DNA from: Schizochytrium sp. TIO01 | Taxonomy: Eukaryota > Sar > Bigyra > Thraustochytrida > Thraustochytriidae | Direction: 5' to 3' | DNA length: 64,000 nucleotides | Assembly: GCA_004764695.1 (NCBI GenBank) | Contig: SMSO01000037.1 | Location: forward strand, 1,224,247-1,288,246 | Notes under the pieces: generated by a model | Databases searched by the model: none | Told to the model about the DNA's origin: nothing | The model's input: only the letters and a program-made list of their open reading frames with translations | In this document: positions 52,501 through 61,159 of the stretch, piece by piece | Layout of the letters: the number at the start of each line of letters is the position of its first letter | How positions within the stretch are numbered: the first letter of the stretch is position 1 | Translations under genes and position numbers: made by a program

Positions 52501-52742
52501 CCTTCCCGCCTACTCGCGGTAGCCAGCGTATCAAAAGCTTCTCGAATACTCTTCAGTTTATCTGTGTCTCGAGCGAACATAGGCACCTTCAATGCAGCGG
52601 CATAGGCAGCATTGACGACGTCATCAGTGATGTTTTCTTCGTCAGTACTAAGGTTTAGGAGGCCAAATGCTGACAGGTCAACCGAAGTCCAATCATCGAG
52701 GCTTCCACTCCGATCTCTATCCTCAATTTCGATTTCTGACAT
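49521..52742 (-). CDS. Dynamin-family GTPase with J-like N-terminus, 1073 aa
   Basis: The GTPase core is intact: G1 GEENQGKSS (149-157), switch-I Thr176 in CTRMP, G3 DLPGV (270-274), G4 SKVD (332-335). EIIVCGEENQGKSS, IDLIDLPGVV and AVIVLSKVDVAGG follow the dynamin pattern. A long helical stalk (~400-760) follows, then a Gln/Lys-rich coiled coil (~850-1060, KQNKIIAELQAKSL, IEKQTNDLFALQ). No PH domain is seen. Residues ~25-87 (FGLLNLS...VVNAAYAAALKV...IREAFDTLATASRREGYKA) resemble a J-domain in helix pattern, but the HPD loop is replaced by VPMFAR, so DnaK stimulation is unlikely. Membrane remodelling or host-defence Mx-like roles are possible. The gene has a broken copy immediately upstream (54.4-57.7 kb). 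Confidence 0.88.
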   Translation of the reverse strand: MSEIEIEDRDRSGSLDDWTSVDLSAFGLLNLSTDEENITDDVVNAAYAAALKVPMFARDTDKLKSIREAFDTLATASRREGYKAALHTMKEWNSLEGSLSGAFNDPNEQHGGISQMLCASDAPYGRLIAAALRVRGSFELELPEIIVCGEENQGKSSTLERIAMRDIFPRDKMFCTRMPIRLMLRCHLHQNQVQLRVKDAESGEIVREMEPQICTTGDQNSEPFSSQVAELVREFILAEHPDDDGTNVIADREIQVEIRAPNVPTIDLIDLPGVVAAPEEARQRTVELTRKMLSKTHALVIAVISARNESLRNSSIWGLLKESGKPAVIVLSKVDVAGGSLDLKERLELSPMVMPRDADIHAVIPVVNRITSVDDNLDKLRLSFQNEDAVLRDILETEGVEFDPTKHGMRGVLVGLNGMIQKYMREKWVYAERERCKDELQRLFTEVWKLGTDPTILRKADIASALSARCDDLLEFSLNEWLCICFAQWNRVMPEVPGFATFLRRVQLSRDLIARVESDIVPTLVSTVWSSIKTLVLNEVLDEDLPIKLRRFPAIASRISTLLDKSFEQRLATSSANLAALLKVRFQIILEGDSDKIDNEGMWTMAKQAAISEVIYQMWGNASIIEEFCNEMDGMKDEDFYLLLVEDAQVQARRKQLLESINLTYRAVEALRDLELRYEESGADHSEDSESDSQYKDSSSQAYSSEAEWVNFFAARTLEHGGPTSALVTLIDDEDFDWSLAPAQLNSLMCLVKKLGCHPSSLTRHDIRCTNSSLIYEAVEWKLADCYLRATDKVRMDPFLIAFVEETDSAVFDKLPLTQQRRVNEIKRKMMMNPVEGQNDTIPSEVPVPQEAPEAAPPQDAAVRRLEEQLQKQNKIIAELQAKSLNAVKQDAALATLCAKVKFLEEQKAPFPNSSPASLLIERSDQTDADVVSRLKAIERKMTNLKGLNARVENVEKQGKTITQIQATTTSLIEKKMEKAGTDLQKKIEVHCNSLAQDQKTLSMRIEKQTNDLFALQVDVASLRGGVELANDYLRQIDKLKDEIRSVKEKLPPSSKLTGTSLFQKAKNSSSLF

Positions 52743-54394
52743 TCCCCTTGCTCTGTTGTAAAGGTAGACTCTAGGTTATCTGGATTGGTATTTGGTTTTT
52801 ACATTAAGTCCAATTCAGTCGCCTTGCATTGGGTATTTACGAACTTGCAGATCTCCTTTTTAATGATCGAGGTTTTCCTTCTAGTTCAAGTATCATATAT
52901 TCTAGCTTGACCTATCCTTTACTTCTCAATCCCCCAATGTAATTTATATTTCTAAAAAGCACTTTAGTTAGAATCCGAAAAATCCGCTCTTGAGTTAAAA
53001 ACAAACAAGCAAATAAACAAACAAGGTAGAAGGAGTGGGTACTAGGACGTATTATGTACCTAACTACCCACAGTGTATAGGGGTAAGTTTTGGAGCTGCC
53101 ATGCCGGTGCACATATGTGTGTCCTTAATATTTGCAGTTTGTAGAGCAGTAGTCCAGCTGATCTTTTACTACTACCTAGTCGGCCGTGATTAGCATTCGA
53201 GCCAGGCTGCAAAAGAATTTTCGAAGACCTATCTACATGCGTACCACTCGATTAAAGATGCTAAACACCACCTGCTACAGGCTAAAGCCGCTGAGTTCTA
53301 TAGGAGCTTATAAAAGAGCACCGCGTTGATGAGTAAATAGCAGGCTTGACATATGATTAAATTTTAATTAACCAGCACGATATTCGTAGGCCATGCTGTT
53401 TTTCGCTGTTAAAGTCTTTCGTTTGAAAAAGAAGTAGAACTTAGTTTTTATGGCTCTGTGAATTCGACGTACCAATTGGCTAAATGGGAGAATATGCAGT
53501 CAGGCAGGTAGGTAAGTACCTACCTACTACATATCCCTTCGTTGGGCTTTTGACAATTTTATCGTTCAACTAACTTAGCCTTTGGAGTAACTCAAGCAGC
53601 TACTACCTAGAGGTACGAGTGCACGTGCATAGTTGTTTTATATTATATTATATTTTAATTTTATTTTTTTTAATTGAGGAGAAAGTGCCGCAAATGAGTT
53701 CTTGGCCCATTTTCCAAAAGCGAACAGACATGGCAGACACTGAACTCGTACCTTCAATTTGTAATAGTTTGAGCAGTAGTGCACACTATCCTCGAAAGTT
53801 TGATCTTTAATTTAAAAAAAATACATGCACTTTGCATCATTATATCTTCAAAAATCAATTCAGAGTGATGATTCTCTTCCATGAAAACATTGTCGTTGCA
53901 CGTGACGGCGACTTTCTAAACTGAACATGATTTTCCAAAAATAATGATAATAATAAATACGAGAAGAGAAGAGAAAAGAGCGCTTAGAAATCAAAAGCAG
54001 ACACCGATGGGCATCTTCTCTCACTTCGAAGCAGATACGCGGTATTCATGATGGCCAGCACATTATCGAATTGGTTATCACTAGGCCAAAAATGAAAAGA
54101 TGCTCTAAAAAAGTAAACTAAAAATGTTCATGTTCGTCAATAGTTGTGGCGAGCCAGCGTGCTAGTCGCTTCATCATACAATGCTGTTTGTGTGAGAAAT
54201 CACATAAGTTATGTATGTTTTATTTGCCCTTTTTAATTAAAAAATAAATAAAAATATTAATATATATGTATATAAATACTAATACGAACAGCTTCGACAA
54301 ACTCTCCTAAACATAGTTTCAATAGAAAGGCCAAGGCCTAAGGAACAAATAATGTATAATCTTTATATGGCGTTTCAATTCGACTATAGCCTAT
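52743..54394. other. Upstream region of the dynamin-like gene (parent arm of a duplication)
   Basis: 1.65 kb upstream of the GTPase gene. It contains an 18-bp inverted repeat, GGTAGGTA-AG-TACCTACC (53507-53524), an AAACAAACAAGC-type repeat (52998-53026) and AT-rich runs. Parts resemble 57.7-58.6 kb: for example 53745-53800 (CGTACCTTCAAT...GCACACTATC) resembles 58498-58550. I read this as the parent's promoter side of a segmental duplication. Confidence 0.55.
53507..53524. repeat. 18-bp palindrome GGTAGGTA-AG-TACCTACC
   Basis: Perfect 8-bp arms around a 2-nt centre in non-coding DNA upstream of the dynamin-like gene. It is the best example of the TAGGTAC/TACCTA motif family scattered through intergenic DNA in this window. 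Confidence 0.8.
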
Positions 54395-54920
54395 GCAGAC
54401 AAAGGGCCTTTCTTCAAACTATGAAATAGAGGAGTGTCAGTAAGCTTTGGACCGGGTGGCAGTTTCTCTTTGCTAATTTTTATTCTCGTCCATTAGTTTG
54501 TCGATATGTACCAGATGGTCGTTCGCAAGTTCGACCCACCTTGGAGACGCGCCGCGCCAAGTTAGAGAACTGAAAATCGCTATCTTACCTTCTAGGCGCG
54601 TGCTTAATTCACTTTAATCCTGAGCGAAAGTACTCCAATGTTTTATATATTTATTTGTCGATTCATTTATTTATGTATTTTTTCTTTTTTTTAATGAGTA
54701 CTGTCTTTCCACCATCTTCTCAAAAAGGCAATTTGATTGGCCTTGCATAATTAATTGTTTCGCCTTGCTTTTCAGCATGCCCTTTTCAAGTCTAAACATT
54801 TTCCAGCTTAGTTATTTTCCCCGCGACGACCTTTAATTTGCTGCAGGTGAAGAGTCACGAAATGATGTGTTATGTTCCTCAAGAAATCTGACTTTGGTAC
54901 AGAGAATCACAACAGCCACA
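54395..54920 (-). pseudogene. Dynamin-like pseudogene, left arm (C-terminal coding part)
   Basis: Aligns by eye with 49550-50090, same orientation as the parent gene. Examples are GGTGGCAGTTTCTCTTTG, TTAGTTTGTCGATATG and TGACTTTGGTACAGAGAATC. It covers roughly parent residues 885-1073 (coiled coil). Divergence is high, about one base in four, with frameshifts and a T-rich insertion near 54640-54690. No open frame survives. Confidence 0.85.
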
Positions 54921-55707
54921 TGCCGCTGCATTGATGTTCGCTCGTAACAAAGATAAATAGAGAAGTGCCCAAGAAGATTTAGGTACGCTAGCTCATGCGA
55001 GTAGGTGGGAAGGCTGCAAAGATGCTCTTTCTGCCATGCAAGAATGGAACTCACTCGATCAGGAGCCTTCAAATGAGCACCATGGCGGAATTTCTCAGAT
55101 GCTTTGCGCCTCCGACGCTCCTTATGGTAAACTTATTGCTGCTGCACTTCGAGTCCGAGGAAGTTTTGAGCTTGAGTTACCCGAAATTATCGTTTGTGGT
55201 GAAGAGACCCGCGGAAAGTCCTCCACTCTGGAACGCCTTGCAATGCGTGGTATTTTTTTTCAGATTATTTTGGAGGGCGATTCCGATAAAATCGATAACG
55301 AAGGCATGTGGACAATGGCGAAACAAGCTGTGGTTTCAGAGGTTATCTACTAATTGTGGGGCAATGCATCTATTGTTGAGGAGTTTTGCAATGAAATGGA
55401 TGGTATGGAGGATGAAGATTTCTATTTGCTGCTTGTAGAAGATGTTCAGGTTAAAGCAAGACGTAAACAACTACTTGAGTCTATCAACTTGACGTACAGA
55501 GCTGTTAAAGCTCTCCGAGATCTTGAACTAAGACTTGAAGAAAATGTAGCAGACCATAACGAAGATTTTGAATCAGACTCCCAATACGAGGATAGCTCTA
55601 GCGAAAGAGAATGGTTCAATTTCTTTGCAGCAAGAACGTTAGAGCACGGTGGGCCTACGAGTGCATTAGTTACTCTCATTGACGATGAGGACTTTGATTG
55701 GTCTTGG
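54921..55707 (+). pseudogene. Dynamin-like pseudogene, inverted core, part 1
   Basis: Copy of parent residues ~48-167 joined directly to ~585-736, read on the plus strand, so inverted relative to the arms. The J-like end (ASRWEGCKDALSAMQEWNSL) and the P-loop region GEETRGKSSTLERLAM are kept. The join at the run of T near 55250-55260 skips ~1.25 kb of parent that codes for G3, G4 and most of the stalk. There are in-frame stops at 54960 and 55351. Identity to the parent is clearly higher here (above 90% in 55070-55700) than in the arms. Two frames (55036-55353, 55354-55740) stay open, but the protein would lack a GTPase fold. Confidence 0.88.
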
Positions 55708-57060
55708 GAGTCCACGACAAGGGCCCCGGAACTGGACTAATTGTAAGGTTCTCATCCACTTTCTTCCGACATGATCGCAACCGCAACCAGAACAACAATA
55801 TAAAGATAGTATTTATGCAGCGCGAGGAATCCTTGGTTGTAAATGCAGAACTGTGGCTTCTTCTTCCTTTTCCTCTTTCTCTTCTACATGAACACTCACA
55901 ACTTGATGTAAGGGATTCGCCCTTGTCCTCTTGTCGTCGTTCGAAGTATGGTCCATATTGTGGGTATGGCGCTTTGCCTCGAGTTTCGCCTTGACGCGTC
56001 TTGCAAACTTTTGACCGAAACTCCGCTTCGCCACGTCCTCTATTTGACCCAGTAAAAACAGTGCAGCATCTTCACGATCATTTCTCACATCTTCATCGTA
56101 GAAAGCAACCCAACGAATGATGAGGTCTGCATCCAGATTGCATCGGAAGATGCTCTCTGTATCAAATATGCCATGTGCTACGGTCGCCATCTCTGCCAGC
56201 GAGCACAGCGCGGTCATGATGTAGCCGACGACTTTGTAAGCACCCTCGGCCAGCATGATGATGGTCACTATCGCCAACAGCACACCACTAAAGAGGAACA
56301 CGGATCCCAGACCAGGAGGGGGGTCGTCGCTAGAGCGATAAGCAGGAACGTAAAAAAAAATGGTCAGGAAGGCCATTCCCATGAGGAAAAAGATGACGGC
56401 AAATATCTCCCCGACCAGTGCTCCGACATTCGTCTGATTCCAATTCACTGAAGAGAGACCTACAAATGCATGGAGGACACTTTGCTTCAGGCGGTTGACC
56501 AAACGCATTCGAGGATCACGGGAAGCAAGTCTGTCAAAGTAAAAAAAAGCCAAAATGATCTCGAAGGAAAGGAAACAGATGCCGATGTCAAACAAAAACA
56601 ATTCAAGAGTTTCGGAAGACTCGGAGGTGTTTTTAAGAAGTACTGCAATAAATACATACGTCGTGAACTCACTTACAGTGGTCGTGACAGGAATTCGTCT
56701 ATAAAAAAAGGAGGACGCGTAAATAATGCAAGGAAGAAAAAACCAAAGGTAGTCTAGCCGCTCAGTTCCTAGTGCTGCCGTGACAGTGAGGCCGATCATG
56801 CATATGTTTCTCGTCCAAAAAATGATCCTCGCACCTTTTTCATCGTTAAAGGTCGGGATTGTCCCCCATTCACTTGCATACAGGATATCGCTCTTTAAAC
56901 CCTGCAGCACCTCCTCGTTGTCACACATCCTTTACCTCCACCCTACCAGTTAGGGATTTGGTGCGCTGCACTGCGCGGCACGTTCTGCCGCCCGATCCTT
57001 CACCCGAGGAACCCCTTGGTGAAAATGTGGAGGTGAGAGCCTTTTGTAATGGGCCTGTCT
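55708..57060. other. 1.35-kb insertion within the dynamin pseudogene
   Basis: Homology to the parent stops after TTGGTCT at ~55707 and resumes at TCTCTCGCC, ~57061, although these bases are adjacent in the parent (near 50535). The inserted segment carries one complete gene (55813-56928, minus) and by eye is richer in G+C than its flanks. I find no clear terminal inverted repeats and at most a TCT target duplication, so a DNA-transposon origin is not supported; capture during break repair is an alternative. Confidence 0.7.
55813..56928 (-). CDS. Unrecognised polytopic membrane protein, 371 aa
   Basis: ATG at 56928 (MCDNEEVLQGLKSD) to a stop at 55813. At least six or seven hydrophobic helices are visible (IICMIGLTVTAAL-like at ~35-50, LWFFLPCIIYASSFF, FTTYVFIAVLL, LFLFDIGICFLSFEIILAFF, VGEIFAVIFFLMGMAFLTIFF, VFLFSGVLLAIVTIIML, VVGYIMTALCSLA). 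They are followed by a cytosolic-looking tail with D/N, basic and E/K-rich stretches (residues ~275-371). I do not recognise the family. It lies entirely inside the insertion and is the only intact frame there. Its codons and base composition look different from the surrounding AT-rich DNA, but this is by eye only. Confidence 0.72.
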   Translation of the reverse strand: MCDNEEVLQGLKSDILYASEWGTIPTFNDEKGARIIFWTRNICMIGLTVTAALGTERLDYLWFFLPCIIYASSFFYRRIPVTTTVSEFTTYVFIAVLLKNTSESSETLELFLFDIGICFLSFEIILAFFYFDRLASRDPRMRLVNRLKQSVLHAFVGLSSVNWNQTNVGALVGEIFAVIFFLMGMAFLTIFFYVPAYRSSDDPPPGLGSVFLFSGVLLAIVTIIMLAEGAYKVVGYIMTALCSLAEMATVAHGIFDTESIFRCNLDADLIIRWVAFYDEDVRNDREDAALFLLGQIEDVAKRSFGQKFARRVKAKLEAKRHTHNMDHTSNDDKRTRANPLHQVVSVHVEEKEEKEEEATVLHLQPRIPRAA

Positions 57061-57545
57061 AATTCTCTCTCGCCCGCACAGCTGAACTCCTTTATGGGTT
57101 TGGTGAAGAAATTGGGTTGCTATCCATTGTCTTTAACAAATGGACATGATATTAGCTGTGCAAACTTAAGCCTTACTTGCGAAGCTGTTGAATGGAAGCT
57201 TGCTGATTGTTACCTACGAGCTACTGATATAGTATTGTGCATGGACCCATTTCTTATCGCGTTGCTGAACAGATTGATGGCACTCTATTTGACAAGCTTC
57301 CTCTCACACAACAAAAGACAGGTGAATGAAATAAAAAGGAAGATGATGATGAATCCAGTTGAGGGGCAGAACAATACAATTTCTTCGTCTTCTTCTTCTT
57401 CTTTTTAAGATACATGTTCCCCTAGAGGCACTCAGAGTTACACTGTCTTTAGATGCGAAAGTACCAAGACTTGAAGAGCAGCTTCAGAAACAGAGTAAAA
57501 CAATTGCTGAGCTACAAAGTAAGCTTTTTATAATTTTGTGAGACA
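57061..57545 (+). pseudogene. Dynamin-like pseudogene, inverted core, part 2
   Basis: Continues the inverted core after the insertion, matching parent residues ~738-883: SPAQLNSFMGLVKKLGCYP, EAVEWKLADCYLRATD, MDPFLI, VNEIKRKMMMNPVEGQN and EEQLQKQSKTIAELQSK. Small frameshifts and a TCTTCTTCTTC expansion replace the parent EVPVPQEAPEAAPP segment. Similarity is intermediate (about 85%). Confidence 0.85.
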
Positions 57546-57695
57546 ATAACGCAGCATTGACAACAGCATCAGGGATGTTTTCTTCGCCGGTACTAAGGTT
57601 AAAGAATTCAAATACGGACACTTCACGACGAGTTTAATCGCCTAAATTTTCACTCCCATTTCGACTCTTTATTTTGTTTTCTGAAATTGTTCTTT
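57546..57695 (-). pseudogene. Dynamin-like pseudogene, right arm (N-terminal coding part)
   Basis: Matches parent 52595-52742 (residues 1-47) in the parent's orientation: GCAGCATTGAC, GATGTTTTCTTCGCCGGTACTAAGGTTAAAG, AATCGCCTAAATTTTCACTCC. The breakpoint with the inverted core lies in GCAGCATTGAC (~57553), and the reciprocal one at ~54921 (ATGCCGCTGCATTG). Together with the left arm it frames the inversion. Confidence 0.8.
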
Positions 57696-60600
57696 CATGG
57701 TCCTAACCTTAGATGCACTTATAATGTCCTGAGTCGCCAAATACGTATATGAGTTTCTGATGAAAATACTATATCAGATAAACGCCCCCTTTACAAAGCA
57801 AAACGATGAACACACCAAAAAAGATAAAAATATCAGTAGTAGTGGGGAATAAATGGTGCCTCATGTTTTTACAGATATAATCTTTCAAACTGCTAAATGT
57901 TATGATATATGGAAATACTATAATGGATAAAAGTTTGTATCTTAGTAAGCGTGATTTTGCTTTATTCAGAACTGCCTAGGCGTAATCAGCACTCGTGGCT
58001 TCTTCCTAAGTCCTACTAGGTAGGTACTCGTTTAGAGTCTAAAGTTTATTTTACAAAATAGGCAAAGACACACTAAAGTCAAATTTAGTACCCCAGAAGT
58101 CTACGGGCTAGCATGCCATCGACTAAGGGTGACATAAAAGTACTTAGTCCTATCTCTTTGCTGCGCAAGTCTTTTATTTAAGGAATTGACACATTATATC
58201 TATGGTTTTGTGAACCCCCAAAAATAGAATAATTTGGAGAATACAGAATCTGTAATTAGACAAGTACTATCTACCGTTTCTCTCAGAATAAAGTTGACAG
58301 TTTGAGTCTTGTCTGGACCTTTTTACACATTCTGTCATTTAGCTACACGTCTAGAGTTTTGACCCCTGAAGTGGCGAAGTAACTAGGTACTAGAGCGGTG
58401 CCTGCTACATGCAATTGTTGCTCAATTTAGAGAATCAAGTGCTAACAAAAATCATGGCCTCCTTTTTAAAACAAAGAGTCGCGGTGAAGACTCGTTAACG
58501 TACCTTCAATCCACTAGCTTAAATAGTATCGCACACTATCTCATTCGAACTTGCATGCTCAAAGACGAAGTGTAAGCTGGTACCTGCTTTCCTTTTTTGT
58601 TCATTAGCATTTCAAGCTAGTGAAGTTAGAATACTAAAACTAGCTTTTTTTTTTGCTTTTTTAAATTACTTTTTTAAATCTAACTTTTTAACTTTTTTCT
58701 TTTTTCTTTTTTCTTTTTTCTTTTTCTTTTTTTTTTTTTTCTATAAAGTTTTTCTCTAGCAAGATAATAGCTTAACTAATACACCATACACGTGTGTATA
58801 CATGCTGCTCATATGACCCAAGCACTCAAAAACGTATATGCGTGGACACCTCCTCTTACTTCCGAACATATTCGCAGGTGTCGAAAAAGTTAGTGAATCA
58901 GTTTACGACTTGGCAAGAAATTAATACGCTCTCTTGACTAATAGAAAAAGAAAAAAGTGCCTGTAAAAGCCATCGCAATTCTATACTGAGCTGTTCATAA
59001 ACTCCATTAAATATATATAGTTTAACTTGAGCTTTGCCCAAGCAAGCGAATTTTACGAATAGCCTGTAGCCGATAAGAGTGGGCGAATTCTACTATACAC
59101 TTATTATTAATATAGAGAAACGTTCAAGGTTACGCTTTTTTTCAAAATTAAATATTGTCTCCGGAAGCTAACTTGCACGCATTGACTGTCTAGTAGTTTC
59201 CTTCAAAGTTGCGCAGTTTGTAGCATTATACTTTCGTGTTACTAAATGAAGGTTCCCGTATGCAACACTATAAAGCCATTGTTTACCACTTCTGAATGAT
59301 GGGACGGACTTTGGGTAAGCACAACTAAAGTAGAATCGAAGAAGTAAACAACTTGCAGATTATTCTGCTAGATTAAACAATCATGCTTATTAGCTGATCT
59401 TGGCGTTGCATTCCTTTGGCAAGATATTTAAGAAGTTATGAAAAGTCTTGATCTATGCTATCTTCTCCCCTGGTCCAAACATCGATGGTTGCCTCACTAT
59501 ATACACGGGACTGACTTTATCTGCTTGCGGGCTTAATATTTTGCAACTGTGTTGATACCCATTGAACTCCCGAATGAACCTGCTAATACAGTACCAGATT
59601 AGCTAAGAATGATACCTACATAAAGTTTGAAGGCTGTCCTCATTCTGCCGGAGGCTTTCATATCAAAACAGTCCTCAAATAGCTCAAGCTTTTAGATCAA
59701 GTAAACATTTGATTCGTCCTTCGCAGAAAAGAGGTCAAATGCAACTTTGAATCATTTTAAGTTTTCGTTTTGAGTGAGTTTAGCAAGCCAAGCATGTTCA
59801 ACTTAAACTTAATATTTTCAGTCTCAAAACAAATGCGAGCGGCACTTGGCGCGTAATGCAAGCCATAAGTCCTGAGGAACAGCTTCGGATCGTGCTTGAA
59901 CGCACAATTTGCTTAGCAACGATTTGCTGTACGTATTGAGCGAAATGAATTGAGTATGCGAGAATGCTCTTACCACAAGAAATTCCGTTGATGTTACTAC
60001 TAGTAATCAGACGCTGTCGGCCAAACGACTCAAGTACTACATCAATCTTGCCTTTTAGTAAATCAAGTTAGTCTGTGGGTGGGAGATCGATTCCCTCATC
60101 AACCATTTTCCATATACAATTTGCAGATGGAGTTGCAGCAAACTTATGGACCTTGCTGCATACGATATCGCAACATGAGTGGACATCTTGCTGGACTCTT
60201 GGACTCCTGATGTGTTTTGTAAAGCTAGAAGCACAACTGGCCTACCAGGGACTCTTACAACTGACCTTGGGGGAGGGGGTATATTGTAAGTGCCCGCAAA
60301 AGATCTCGTGCCGGAACAATGAATGCATCGATTGGCATCCGAACAAAGGCCACAATCAGTGATGAAATGTATCGAATGAGATGACGCATTGCGTACGAAC
60401 TGATTACCATGCTTGAGCGAATGAAGCAATCTTTGAGGACGAATGAGGAGCCGATGTATCCAGGTCTGTTACGAAACTACAAGAAATCTTATCACAAAAA
60501 CAATTAGCTTACTGCCTAGACGCTACTATCTATTGTACTAGAGGTCGGTATCATTTCTCAACTTTCTCAAGTTCGCCTTCTGCTCTTTCTGCATCACCCG

Positions 60601-61159
60601 CCAATATACTCTCTTCTCTCAGCTCCTCTGTGTGCTGCCTCTAATCTGCTCTGTTGAACTGCTCTGTCGCTGAAGACCTCGTGAGGGCCAGCTCGAGAAC
60701 ACGAGCTTGCAAACAGGTAAAACACAAGAAAAAGAGAAGAACTCAGAAAAGTAGAAAACACTAATATTTGTTTGTTATGGACTCACAAGTTGTAATGCAG
60801 AGCTTCGCAGAAATAACTTCAGCGTCAGCGTCGCGCAAAGCCTGAACGCCAACAAGCGTATGCAAACGATAGGCGCGGGTGTCGAGGACTATAAGTGGGC
60901 GTCGAAAGAGGTTTTGCGAGCTCGATAGTTTGTTGGAGCAGTAGCAACAGAGCCGAATCCCTTGCTTTGCGAAAAGAAGCCTGTTCTTGCAAAGCTTAAA
61001 GCCAACTAGGGACGTAGACATTGGTTCTGCAAGACTTCAACGGCATCATAGAAAGCACTGGAATCGCTGTGCGCTGTATCGAAAACGCGTGAGGATTTGC
61101 GCTCAGAATTGTGTTTGACGTAAAGGTTGAGAAACACAAGTCAACGAATTTTGAAAGGA
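57696..61159. other. Long intergenic region between dynamin pseudogene and uridine phosphorylase
   Basis: 3.46 kb with no supportable gene. The first ~900 bp (to about 58560) resembles the parent's upstream region in patches, so the duplication extends beyond the gene. A T/CT-rich tract covers 58644-58745. Overlapping frames of ~95-125 codons on opposite strands at 60055-60429 match nothing I know and are not called. The last few hundred bases should hold the uridine phosphorylase promoter. Confidence 0.5.

Noticed and set aside
60055-60429. Opposed frames of 95-125 codons before uridine phosphorylase
   Set aside because: They overlap each other on opposite strands, match nothing recognised, and have no splice or start context that favours one.
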